DNA of 64,000 bases from JADJOY01 sp016713535 [NCBI: Deltaproteobacteria bacterium] (GTDB lineage Bacteria > JADJOY01), in assembly GCA_016713535.1 (NCBI GenBank), contig JADJOY010000030.1:62001-126000 (forward strand), given 5' to 3'. The notes beneath the pieces are model-generated. The model was given only the letters and a program-made list of their open reading frames with translations. It was not told where the DNA came from and made no database searches. The number at the start of each line of letters is the position of its first letter. Position 1 is the first letter of the stretch. The position numbers and the translations under genes are program-made. Shown piece after piece: positions 46,652-55,322 of the stretch.

Positions 46652-49006
46652 ATGCCGCTTCGATCGCGTCTCTCTCGGGCCGCCGCGGCGCTCGTGTTCG
46701 CCTCGCTCGCCGCGTGCGGCGGCGGCTCGGGCGGCGGCGGCGCCTCGTCGCCGCCGCTCGACGATCTCGCGCGCTACGTCGATCCGATGATCGGTACCCT
46801 GGGCTCGGGGAACGTGATCCCGGGACCGAGCCTGCCGCACGGCTTCGTGAAGCTCTCGCCGGACACCAACGCCGGCACCGGTGACATCGACGCCTACGAG
46901 TACGCCAACGACAAGATCGAAGCCTTCAGCCACACCCACCTCGAAGGTCCGGGGGGTAGCTTCAACGGCTACAGCCAGCTCGGCGTGATGGCGGTGGTCG
47001 GGAACCCCGGCTTCACCGAGAGCGCTTACGCGCAGCGCTTCTCGCACGCGAGCGAGGTGGCCGAGCCCGGCTACTACGCCGTCACCCTCGACGACTCGGG
47101 CGTGCGCGCCGAGCTCACCGCCACGGCCCGCGTCGGCGTCCATCGCTACACGTTCCCGGCCACCGACCGCGCGCGGCTCTTGATCGACGTGAGCCACAAC
47201 CGCGGCTTCGCGGTGGGCGGGTGGGTGGAGGTGGTCGACGCGCGAACGGTGCGCGGCTTCGGGCTCTACCAGGCCAACCCGCTGGTCGCGGTGTTCACCG
47301 GCTCGGCGCCCGGCGACACGGGCTTGAGCCCGCTCTACTTCCACGCGGTGGTCGATACGCCGAGCCGCGCCGCGGGCACGTGGAGCGGGACCAGGGGCCA
47401 GCCCGGAGTGTTGCGCGCGGAGGGCGCGGACATCGGCGCCTTCCTCGACTTCACCACCGGCGAAAGCCAGGCAGTCGTGCTGCGCGTGGGCGTCTCCGCG
47501 ATCGACGTCGAGCAGGCGCGCGCGAACCTGGAGCAGGGCGCCGGCGAGCTGCCCTTCGATGCCATCCGCGCCAGCGCGCGGGCCGCCTGGAACACGGTGC
47601 TGAACCGGGTCGCCGTCGACGGCGGCGGCGACGACCAGCGCGTCCAGCTCTACACCGCGCTCTACCACACGCTGCTCCAGCCCGTGGACTTCACCGAGGG
47701 CGGCCGCTACTGGAGCGGCGCCGACGGCGTCGGGGCGGTGTACGAGGCGCGGCGCGGAGGCGCCTTCTACTCCGACGACTGGTGCCTGTGGGACACGTTC
47801 CGCACCACGCATCCGCTGCAGACGCTCGTCGAGCCCGAGCGCCGCGACGACGTGGTCCAGTCGTACGTCGACGCGTACCAGCAGTCGGGCTGGCTGCCCA
47901 AGTGCAGCTGGCGGGCGACCGGCGACTCACGGGTGATGATCGGCAACCACCAGGGCTGCATGGCGCTCGACGCGTGGCGCAAGGGCTTCCGCGGCTTCGA
48001 CGCCGAGACCTTCTACGACGCCGCGAAGAAGAGCGCCGACCTCGACGAGAACCCGGTGCCGGCGCTCGGCTGCGGCTACTTCGAGCGCGGCACGCCGCCG
48101 AGCTACGTGAAGAACGGCTTCGTGGGGCTCGAGTGCGACGTGACGCAGGCGGCGGCGATGACGCTCGAATACGCCTACGACGACTGGTGCCTGAGCGAGC
48201 TGGCGGGCGAGCTCGGTCACGGCGACGACGCCGAGCGCTACGCGGCGCGCGCCCAGAACTACCGCAACCAGTGGAACGCGGCGAACCAGTCGATGCAGGC
48301 GCGCTTCGGCTGGGGAGCGTGGCTCGAGCCCTTCGATCCCACGGCGACGTGGGGCTTCACCGAGGCCAACGCGTGGATCTACACGTGGTTCGTGCCGCAC
48401 GACGTGCCCGGCTTGATGGAGCTGATGGGCGGCGCCGCGCCGTTCGCCGCCAAGCTCGACACCTTCTTCGACGGCGGCCACTACGACGCCTCGAACGAGC
48501 CCGACTTCCACGCGCCCTACCTCTACGCGTGGGCCGGCCAGCCGGCGAGCACCGCGCGCCGCGTGCGCGCGCTCCTCGACTCTTCGTTCTCGTCGCGGCC
48601 CGATGGGCTGCCCGGCAACGACGACGCCGGCGCCACCAGCGCCTGGCTCGCCTTCTCGATGCTCGGGCTCTACCCGGTGACGCCGGGCGCGCCCGTCTAC
48701 GTCCTCGGCACGCCGAGCTTCGAGCGCGCCGAGCTCAGGCTCGGCGACGCGAGCGGGCGCCACGCGCGCAGCTTCGTGATCGAAGCGCCCGGCGCCTCGC
48801 CCGCGAGCCCGTACGTGCAGCGCGCCACGCTGAACGGTGCCGCCCTCGAGCGCGCCTGGCTCACCCACGACGAACTCGCCGCCGGTGGCACGCTGGTGCT
48901 CGAGATGGGCAGCACGCCGAGTACGTGGGCGACGAACGGTTCACCGCCGCCGCCCAGTGGTGGAGCTCTCGAACGAGATGAACGGGTCTTCGTGGCGCCT
49001 GGGTGA
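46652..49006 (+). CDS. Lipoprotein alpha-mannosidase, GH92 family
   Basis: A 784-residue calcium-dependent exo-alpha-mannosidase. A lipobox (LVFASLAAC) and Gly/Ser spacer predict surface anchoring. The N-terminal beta-sandwich starts YVDPMIGTLGSGNVIPGPSLPHGFVKLSPDT with EAFSHTHLEGPGG. The (alpha/alpha)6 domain has YTALYHTLLQPVDF, SDDWCLWDTFRTTHPLQTL, WLPKCSWRATGDSRVMIGNH and the closing GNDDAGATSAWLAFSMLGLYP. That last motif carries the paired aspartates used as base in GH92. Substrates are mannose-rich glycans. The FadL-like gene follows within 35 bp. Confidence 0.93.
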   Translation: MPLRSRLSRAAAALVFASLAACGGGSGGGGASSPPLDDLARYVDPMIGTLGSGNVIPGPSLPHGFVKLSPDTNAGTGDIDAYEYANDKIEAFSHTHLEGPGGSFNGYSQLGVMAVVGNPGFTESAYAQRFSHASEVAEPGYYAVTLDDSGVRAELTATARVGVHRYTFPATDRARLLIDVSHNRGFAVGGWVEVVDARTVRGFGLYQANPLVAVFTGSAPGDTGLSPLYFHAVVDTPSRAAGTWSGTRGQPGVLRAEGADIGAFLDFTTGESQAVVLRVGVSAIDVEQARANLEQGAGELPFDAIRASARAAWNTVLNRVAVDGGGDDQRVQLYTALYHTLLQPVDFTEGGRYWSGADGVGAVYEARRGGAFYSDDWCLWDTFRTTHPLQTLVEPERRDDVVQSYVDAYQQSGWLPKCSWRATGDSRVMIGNHQGCMALDAWRKGFRGFDAETFYDAAKKSADLDENPVPALGCGYFERGTPPSYVKNGFVGLECDVTQAAAMTLEYAYDDWCLSELAGELGHGDDAERYAARAQNYRNQWNAANQSMQARFGWGAWLEPFDPTATWGFTEANAWIYTWFVPHDVPGLMELMGGAAPFAAKLDTFFDGGHYDASNEPDFHAPYLYAWAGQPASTARRVRALLDSSFSSRPDGLPGNDDAGATSAWLAFSMLGLYPVTPGAPVYVLGTPSFERAELRLGDASGRHARSFVIEAPGASPASPYVQRATLNGAALERAWLTHDELAAGGTLVLEMGSTPSTWATNGSPPPPSGGALERDERVFVAPG

Positions 49007-49039
49007 ACCGACCTGGCTATAGACGGCGGTTGCCGAATC

Positions 49040-50427
49040 GTGAGGCGTCGGTCGCAGGTCCGGCGCCTGCGTGGTGGCTCTGTCCTCCTGCTCGTCTCGT
49101 TGGCCTCCGAGGCGCAGGCGCAAGCGCCGGCCGTCCGTTTGGCGGCAACCGCGCCGCCGAGCCCCGTGGGTTCGGGGCACGGGCCGTAGGCTCGGGGTCG
49201 GCCTTCATCGCGCTCTCGCGGACGATGCGACGGCGGCTTCGTGGAATCCCGGCGGGCTGGTCCAGCCGAGCGGCCCGAGATTTCGGCGGTGGGCCCAGGG
49301 ACCTACCAGACGTCGTCGGGAGCGAGCTTCGACGACCAAGACGGGCCGATCGCCGTCGAACGCGAGGTGGCCGACGCCGAGGTGGGGGCCCTCGGCGTGA
49401 ACTACGCGAGCGCCGCGGTGCCGTTCGCGGTGCGCGGCCTCAACCTCGTCGCCTCGCTCAACTACCAGCAGAAGCTCTCGTTCGCCCGCGAGGCCACCGC
49501 CTTCATCCAGAGCACGGGTCCGGGGCTGGTGGAGGAGGACGTCGTCGAGTTCGAGCAGCAGGGCTGGGTCTACGCGATCGCACCGGCGCTTGCCGCCGAG
49601 ATCACGCCGAGCCTCTCGGTGGGGCGGCCGTCGAGCACTGGTTCGACGGGATCGGACGGGAGTACGCCTGGCGCCAGCGGGTCCGCCAGTCGTTCGACCT
49701 GGTGCTGAACGGCGAGCCGGCATCCGGAGCCTCGCGTTCAACCACGGACTTCCGGGACTTCGACGGGACGGGTGGGACGATCGGAGTGTTGTGGCGGGAT
49801 CCGGCGGGGATCTCGGCTGGCGCGGTCGTCCACGTGCCGTTCCAGGCGCACTTCGATCTCGCCGGCCAGGTCACGGACGCCAACGGCGCCGAGTCCACGC
49901 GGGCCCAGCACCTCACGATGGAGGTGCCCGTGTCGTACGGGTTCGGTATCTCGATCCGGCCGTCGGATCGGCTCACGTTCGCCGCCGACTTCACGCGGGT
50001 CGAGTGGGGTGACTTTCGCTTGATCGACGAGCGTGGCAACGAGTTCTCCGCCGCCGGCGACCCGGTCGGCGCGGGCAACGAGTTCCTGAACCCGGGTGAC
50101 CCGGTCTCGCCGGGGGTAGACGCGACGAACACGATCCGACTCGGCGTCGAGTACGTGATCGCGGCCGAGCGCCCCGGGTTCACCACCCGCGCAGGTGCTT
50201 TCTACGACCCGGAGCCGTCGCGAGGCGCGCCCGCATCGTTCTGGGGTGGCAGCGTCGGCCTCGGCTTCACGACGGAGCGGTTCAGCGTCGATCTCGCCTA
50301 CCAGCTCCGGGTTGGGCTCGACGTGACTCGCACCGCCACCCAGCGCAGCGTGCTCCAGACCCGCGATCGCGCCGGGATCGACGAGTTTCGTCACGAGTGT
50401 TTGTTGTCGACCGTTTACTACTTCTGA
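49040..50427 (+). CDS. FadL/OmpP1-type outer-membrane transporter with several frame breaks
   Basis: About 460 residues. GTG at 49040 starts a signal peptide (RRLRGGSVLLLVSLASEAQAQA). Family marks in successive frames are ARAVGSGSAFIAL, DDATAASWNPGGLVQPSG (conserved NPAG-like hatch motif) and YASAAVPFAVRGLNLVASLNYQQ. In the last frame come strands such as VEHWFDGIGREYAWRQRVR, YGFGISIRPSDRLTFAADFTRVEW and the C-terminal LLSTVYYF ending in the outer-membrane-insertion phenylalanine. Breaks fall near 49140-49330 and 49625. Transports hydrophobic compounds across the outer membrane. Confidence 0.82.
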
Positions 50428-50621
50428 GAACGCATTCCGGAGCAGCTGGACGGCGGCGCGCTGCGCCTCCCGGCCCAGCCGCTGGCGCTCGGGCGCCGCT
50501 TCTCGTGGCGCGGGCGTGAGCAAAGCCGCGGAAATCCGCGGAGATCGCGACCTGCGCGGTTGGCCTCGTGCTTGCGTGACGAATCGCCCGAGCTCGCCTC
50601 CCCGTCGGCGAGGAGACTCCC

Positions 50622-51002
50622 TTGTACGCACCCACGACGCGCACGCGCACCGACGCAGACCAGCGCTGGCTCGCCGTGTGTCGCGCCGACGAGGTTCCGC
50701 TCGACGGCGGCGCGTGCGTGCGGGTGGCCGAGCGGCGCATCGCGATCTTCCGCTACGCCAGCCGCGAGCAGTGGTTCGCGACCGACAACCGTTGCCCGCA
50801 CCGCGGCTCGGAGGTCCTCGCGCAGGGACGCCTCGCCGACGTGAGCGGCGAGCCGAGCGTGGTCTGCCCCATGCACCAGAGCGCCTTCGCGCTCACGGAC
50901 GGGCGGTGCGTGAGCGGCGGCGAGGGTGGTGTCCGCACCTATCCGGTCGCGGTCGGAGACGGGATCGTGCGGATCGCCGTCGATCTGGAGGTCGAGCCCT
51001 GA
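50622..51002 (+). CDS. Rieske [2Fe-2S] protein, NirD-like
   Basis: A 126-residue ferredoxin-type Rieske domain. Cluster ligands are in NRCPHRGSEVL and VVCPMHQSAFAL (Cys-His and Cys-His), with an 18-residue spacer typical of the NirD type. TTG at 50622 is chosen for AGGAG upstream and because translation then begins near the first strand. No oxygenase or nitrite reductase subunit is adjacent; it could donate electrons to enzymes of the next operon. That is inference. Confidence 0.82.
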   Translation: MYAPTTRTRTDADQRWLAVCRADEVPLDGGACVRVAERRIAIFRYASREQWFATDNRCPHRGSEVLAQGRLADVSGEPSVVCPMHQSAFALTDGRCVSGGEGGVRTYPVAVGDGIVRIAVDLEVEP

Positions 51003-51218
51003 CCGTGCCTCGCCCCGTGGCACGGCTGCATTTCCCGCTCCTCCGAGCGGTTCGCCTGACCGACGCGCGCGCCCCGGCGGTGACCCGATCGGCACCGACC
51101 GGCGGCGTGGGCTCGCGAGAGGCCTGATTCGGGTGCCCATCGGGCGCTCGCGCGATGGCGTCGGACGGCGCGACGCTCCGCACAATTGCCGCATCCCCTA
51201 CAGGTAAACGTAGAATCC

Positions 51219-51239
51219 GGCTCTCGCTTGCCGAGAGCC
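51219..51239 (+). promoter_or_regulatory. Hairpin over the ribosome-binding region of the prenyl synthase gene
   Basis: GGCTCTCG/CGAGAGCC around CTTGC ends two bases before the ATG at 51242. The 3' arm holds the only SD-like bases (GAGAG), so folding would hide them. A possible promoter (TTGCCG 51186-51191, TAGAAT 51211-51216, 19-bp spacer) lies just upstream. Confidence 0.35.
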
Positions 51240-51241
51240 CG

Positions 51242-52400
51242 ATGCCGCCCGCGACCGCGACCCCGCTCGAAGTGCCCATCCCTCACGCCGCCACGGCGCG
51301 GGGGCTCGCCCCCGATCGGCTCGTCGCGTACCTGCAGGACGCGCGCGAGCGCACGATCGACGAGATCCGCGAGCTGGTGCCGGCGCGGCGCCGCCACTCG
51401 GGGCGCCTCTACGAGCTGATGCTCGACTACCCGCTGCGCGAGGCGAAGGCCCTTCGCCCCGCGCTCTGCATCGCCACCTGCCGTGCGCTCGGTGGCCAGC
51501 TCGCGGCGGTGTTGCCGTCGGCGGCGATGCTCGAGCTCTTCCACAACGCGTTCCTGATCCACGACGACGTCGAGGACGACTCCGAGCTGCGGCGCGGCGC
51601 GCCGACGTTGCACCGCGCCGAGGGTGTCCCGACCGCGGTCAACGTGGGCGACGGGATGCTCGCCCTCGCGCTCCGGCCGCTCCTCGACAACACCCGCACC
51701 GTCGGGCTCGGCAAGGCGCTGCGGATCCTCGAGCTGGTGGCGCGGATGGCGCGCGAGTCGGCGGAGGGGCAGGCGATCGAGCTCGACTGGATCCGCGCCA
51801 ACGCGTGGGACCAGCGCGACGCCGACTACTTCCGCATGGTGCACAAGAAGACCGGCTGGTACTCGTTCATCACGCCGGTCCTCCTCGGGGCGCTGGTCGG
51901 TGGGGTCGAGCCGGCGCGCCTCGCGCGCCTCGGCCGCTTCGCGACGCTGCTCGGGCTCGCCTTCCAGGTCCAGGACGACGCGCTCAACCTCGACGCCGAC
52001 GAGACCGCCTACGGCAAGGAGCTCGCCGGCGATCTGTGGGAAGGCAAGCGCACGCTGATCCTCCTCCATGCGCTCGGGGCCGCCTCGCCCGGCGAGCGCG
52101 CGCGGGCGATCGGGATCCTGGCCAAGCGCCGCCCGGGCGCGGGCATCTCCGAGCTCGAGGCCAAGTCGGTGGCCGACGTGGAGTTCCTGCGCAGCCTCGT
52201 GGATCGATCCGGCGCCATCGCGTTGGCGCGCGCGCCGCGCGGCGGCGCGCGCCGAGCGGAGCCGCGAGGTGCTGGCACTCGCGACGAGCGACGTCGCGCC
52301 GTCGTCGCACCTCGATTTCCTGTTCGGCGTGGTGCGCTACGTGATCGAGCGGGATCGCTGGAGCGGAGCCGAGCGCTCGAAGCTCGGCGGGGAGAACGCG
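51242..52400 (+). CDS. Polyprenyl (geranylgeranyl-type) diphosphate synthase, frame break near 52230
   Basis: Trans-isoprenyl diphosphate synthase of about 380 residues. It has REAKALRPALCIATCRALGG, the first aspartate-rich motif LIHDDVEDDSELRRG, TAVNVGDGMLALALRPL, GQAIELDW and the second motif FQVQDDALNLDADE, then KELAGDLWEGKRTLILLHAL. The second motif lacks the usual DDxxD third aspartate (DDALN), as in some short-chain GGPP synthases. After the break the family C-terminus appears (LALATSDVAPSSHLDFLFGVVRYVIERDR). No stop follows in that frame until 53768, so the 3' end is uncertain; the next gene starts at 52402. It opens the operon to 58743. Confidence 0.88.
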
Positions 52401-52401
52401 C

Positions 52402-53058
52402 GTGGACTGGAAAGATCTGCTGGAAGCCGACTCACCCGACGCGCTGGTCGAGCGCCTGCGACGGCGCTTCGAGGAGCGCAGGGCCTCGCTCGGCGCGGAC
52501 CCGGGCGCCACCGCGGACGACGCGGCCAGCGCCAGGACGCCCGCCGACACTCGAGCCACGCCTGCCGGCCAGGAACCCGACGCGGGCTCGCTCGGCGAGC
52601 GCGCACGCGCCCACTTCGCCGACCTCGAGGAGCGCGAGCGCAAGCAGGCTCGGCTCACCCGCGACCTCCTCGACGCGCTGCGCCCGGAGCGCGCCGCGGA
52701 GCTCGGCACGGCCCCTCCGCAGCGGCTGCTCGAGCTGCACGCGGAGGCGGGCGCCGTGACCGGCGGCGCGTTCGTCGTGGAGAACGCCAGCGCGGTGACG
52801 GTGGCGCTCTCGTTCGAGGTCGTCGGTGTGCGCGACGGGCTCGGCGTCTCGCGAGCCGCGCCGCCGATCGCGTTCGAGCCGAGCGCGCCGTCGCTGGCGC
52901 CGCGCGAAGCGCGTCGGGTGCGGGTCCGGATCGACCTCGCCGACGCCCCGTCCGAGCCCGGCGCGCGCCTCGAGCTGCAGGTGCGGGTCCATGCCGACGG
53001 ACGCCACCACCTCACGCTGTGGATCGACGTCGTGGTCGATCCCCGGACGTTCGAATGA
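52402..53058 (+). CDS. Unknown operon protein with C-terminal beta-sandwich
   Basis: A 218-residue protein, GTG start. The N-terminal half is charged and helical (WKDLLEADSPDALVERLRRRFEERRASLG; LGERARAHFADLEERERKQARLTRDLLDAL). The C-terminal half has alternating strands (GGAFVVENASAVTVALSFEVVGV; RRVRVRIDLADAP; ARLELQVRVHADGRHHLTLWIDVVV), like an Ig/COG1470-type domain. No signal peptide. Family not recognised. Its end overlaps the next start by ATGA. A possible frame link to the prenyl synthase cannot be excluded. Confidence 0.7.
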   Translation: MDWKDLLEADSPDALVERLRRRFEERRASLGADPGATADDAASARTPADTRATPAGQEPDAGSLGERARAHFADLEERERKQARLTRDLLDALRPERAAELGTAPPQRLLELHAEAGAVTGGAFVVENASAVTVALSFEVVGVRDGLGVSRAAPPIAFEPSAPSLAPREARRVRVRIDLADAPSEPGARLELQVRVHADGRHHLTLWIDVVVDPRTFE

Positions 53059-53768
53059 GCGCCGTGCCGGCCGAAGACGACGGGCTGCCGCGGCTGGTGG
53101 TGCGCGGGGCCGAGGACCACCTCCTGCAAGCGCTGCGCGACCTGCAGCTCGCCGTGCTCGGCCACCCCGCGGCCGCGCACGCCGCGTACGCGGCGCTGGT
53201 CGCGGAGGGTCGTCGTTTCGCCGCGACGCCGGAGGGTGAGCGCTGGAGCACACGCCTGGCCGGCTCCGACCTGCTGCGCCGGGTGCGCATGGTGTGGGAC
53301 GCGAGCACCCTCGAGCAGCTCGCGCACCCCGACGCCGCTCCGCCCGTGACGCTGCCGTCGGTGGTGCTCGACGCGCTGGTCGGCACCGCGCAGAGCCCGG
53401 CGCTCGAGAAGCCCTCACCCGCCTGGTGTTTCGTCGCTCCGCCGACCGGGGTGCGGATGATCGACGAGGTCCGCGAGCCGACGCCCGAGGGGACGAGCTT
53501 CGCGCTGCTGGTGCTCGGCCTGCTCTCCACGCTCGAGCGGTTCGAGCGCTTGCTCGGCGCTCCCACCTCAGCGCCGGCGCGCGGCCCGGGGACGCTCGAG
53601 CCGAGCCCCGCTGGCGATCCCGCACTGCTCGCCGTGCTCGGTGTGCTGGGCTTCGCGCACCGCTTCCGCGAGGTCCTCGGAGGGCTCGAGGACGACGCCG
53701 CCCGGCCGCCAGCGTCGAGCGTGGCCGCCGCGACCCCGTCCGAGCCACAGGGGAGCTGGCTCCGGTGA
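53055..53768 (+). CDS. Unknown operon protein, helical
   Basis: A 237-residue soluble protein overlapping its neighbours by 4 nt at both ends. Largely alpha-helical: DHLLQALRDLQLAVLGHPAAAHAAYAALVAEG, WSTRLAGSDLLRRVRMVWDASTLEQLA and FALLVLGLLSTLERFERLLGAP. A short GVRMIDEVREPTPEG loop separates the helices. No catalytic motif found. The strict coupling suggests it acts in complex with the CrtC-like or prenyl synthase product; inference only. Confidence 0.65.
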   Translation: MSAVPAEDDGLPRLVVRGAEDHLLQALRDLQLAVLGHPAAAHAAYAALVAEGRRFAATPEGERWSTRLAGSDLLRRVRMVWDASTLEQLAHPDAAPPVTLPSVVLDALVGTAQSPALEKPSPAWCFVAPPTGVRMIDEVREPTPEGTSFALLVLGLLSTLERFERLLGAPTSAPARGPGTLEPSPAGDPALLAVLGVLGFAHRFREVLGGLEDDAARPPASSVAAATPSEPQGSWLR

Positions 53769-54850
53769 GCGCGCTGCCGTCTCGGCTGCTGCGGCCGGCA
53801 CCCGCGGCACCCCTCGCTGGCGCGATCGCCGAGGCCATCCGCGCCACCAATCACCTCCGCCGCGGGTCCAGCGAGCCGGCGGTCGCCGGTGCCTGGAAGG
53901 AGTGGTTCCACTTCTGCGTGCTCGCGCCCGAGGTGGCGGTGCTGGTCAACCTGAGCGTGTTCGAGGACCCTCGCCCGGCCGCACGCGGCGCCGAGGTGGG
54001 GCGGGCGCTGGTCCTCGTCCACGCCGGCGGCTGGCACGGCGGCGCGGAGACGTTCGCCGCGGAGGCGCTACGCCTGCGAGCCGGAGCGCTCAGCTTCGCG
54101 CTCGGCCCGCACACGGTCGACTTCCGGGACGGTCGCTTCCGCGTCATGGGCGTGCTCGCCCGCGCCGACGTGAGCTTCGAGCTCGACCTCACACCGCTCG
54201 CGTTCCCCACCGCCACTCGCAACGCCGCGTTCGCGCACGGCTCGCCGGTCCACTGGCTGGCGGTGCCGCGGCTGGCCGCGACCGGCACGGTGACCGTGGG
54301 TCGCCGCAGCCACACGTTCGACGGCGTGCCGGCCTATCACGACCACAACTGGGGGCGCTTCCGCTGGGGGGGCGACTTCGCGTGGGAGTGGGGAGTCGGG
54401 CTGCCCGACGATCCCGGCTCGCCGTGGTCGCTGGTCTTCGATCGCCTCACCGACCGCTCGCGAGGGCGAGTGCTCACGCAGGGGCTCTACCTGTGGCGGG
54501 GAGCCGAGCCGGCGCGGATCCTGCGCGAGCGCGCGGTGCGCTTCGAGCTCTCGCGCCAGCACCTGCGCGCCCGTCCGTTTCGCATCCCGGCGGCCCTCGC
54601 GGTGCTCGCGGAAGGCGAGGCGGCCGACGTGCCCGCCACGCTGAGCCTCGCCGGGCTCGCGGGCGACGACCGCGTCGAGGCGGAGTTCGCGATCGAGAGC
54701 CTCGCGCAGGTGCTGGTACCGAACGACGCCGACGACCTGCGCCTCACCACCATCAACGAGACCGTCGCGCGCATGCACCTGCGCGGGCGCGTGGACGGTG
54801 AGGCGCTCGACGTGCCCGGGCGTGCGTTCGTGGAGCTGGTCCGTGGCTGA
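53765..54850 (+). CDS. CrtC/AttH-like (hydroxyneurosporene-synthase-fold) protein
   Basis: A 361-residue protein, GTG start overlapping the upstream stop. The lipocalin-like double barrel shows WKEWFHFCVLAPEVAVLVNLSVFED, VVHAGGWHGG-type strands, and the hallmark YHDHNWGRFRWGGDFAWEWGVGL. The first barrel has FRDGRFRVMGVLARADVSFELDL. The family includes carotenoid 1,2-hydratase (adds water to an isoprenoid double bond) and AttH proteins of unknown function. In an isoprenoid operon, hydration or cyclisation of a prenyl chain is plausible. Confidence 0.75.
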   Translation: MSALPSRLLRPAPAAPLAGAIAEAIRATNHLRRGSSEPAVAGAWKEWFHFCVLAPEVAVLVNLSVFEDPRPAARGAEVGRALVLVHAGGWHGGAETFAAEALRLRAGALSFALGPHTVDFRDGRFRVMGVLARADVSFELDLTPLAFPTATRNAAFAHGSPVHWLAVPRLAATGTVTVGRRSHTFDGVPAYHDHNWGRFRWGGDFAWEWGVGLPDDPGSPWSLVFDRLTDRSRGRVLTQGLYLWRGAEPARILRERAVRFELSRQHLRARPFRIPAALAVLAEGEAADVPATLSLAGLAGDDRVEAEFAIESLAQVLVPNDADDLRLTTINETVARMHLRGRVDGEALDVPGRAFVELVRG

Positions 54851-55322
54851 GCGCACGCTCGACGGCTTCGTGCGGCGCTCGCTCGCGATCCTCGAGCACG
54901 AGCATCCGGCCGGCTACCGCCGGCTCCACGCCGCGCTCGGGCGCCGCCGGGTCGAGCTCGGCCTCGACGGAGACCCGTTCGTGCTCGCCGTCGCGGGAGC
55001 GCGCATCCGCCTCGAGCCGGCGGCGAGCGAGCGCGCTTGCGCCGCCGTCGAGCTGGGGCGCGCGACCGTCGTGTCGATCCTGGACGGCGAGGTCGAGCTC
55101 CTCGACGCCCTGCTGGCGGACCACCTGCACGTGCGCGGCTCGATCGCCGAGCTGGGCGAGCTGTGGGACGCCACGCGCCTCTACCTCCACGGCCTGATCC
55201 GCTGCCCCTCGATTCCGCCGCTGCTCGATGCGCTGCGCGCCGGCGACGACCACGACGCACCATCCGTCGACCTCGTGTCGACCAACAGGGAGAACCCTCG
55301 TGACCAACCCGACCCCCCGTGA
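54843..55322 (+). CDS. SCP2-like lipid-binding protein
   Basis: A 159-residue protein, GTG start overlapping the CrtC-like gene by 8 nt. It is about the size of a stand-alone sterol-carrier-protein-2 domain and follows its pattern: LDGDPFVLAVAGARIRLEP, CAAVELGRATVVSILDGEVELLDALLADHLHVRGSIAELGEL. That segment is the usual substrate-binding strand and helix 'D-V-x-L...L..G.......G.L.V.G'. The last 25 residues overlap the start of the flavoprotein gene. It probably carries a hydrophobic intermediate between operon enzymes. Remote similarity only. Confidence 0.55.
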   Translation: MAERTLDGFVRRSLAILEHEHPAGYRRLHAALGRRRVELGLDGDPFVLAVAGARIRLEPAASERACAAVELGRATVVSILDGEVELLDALLADHLHVRGSIAELGELWDATRLYLHGLIRCPSIPPLLDALRAGDDHDAPSVDLVSTNRENPRDQPDPP

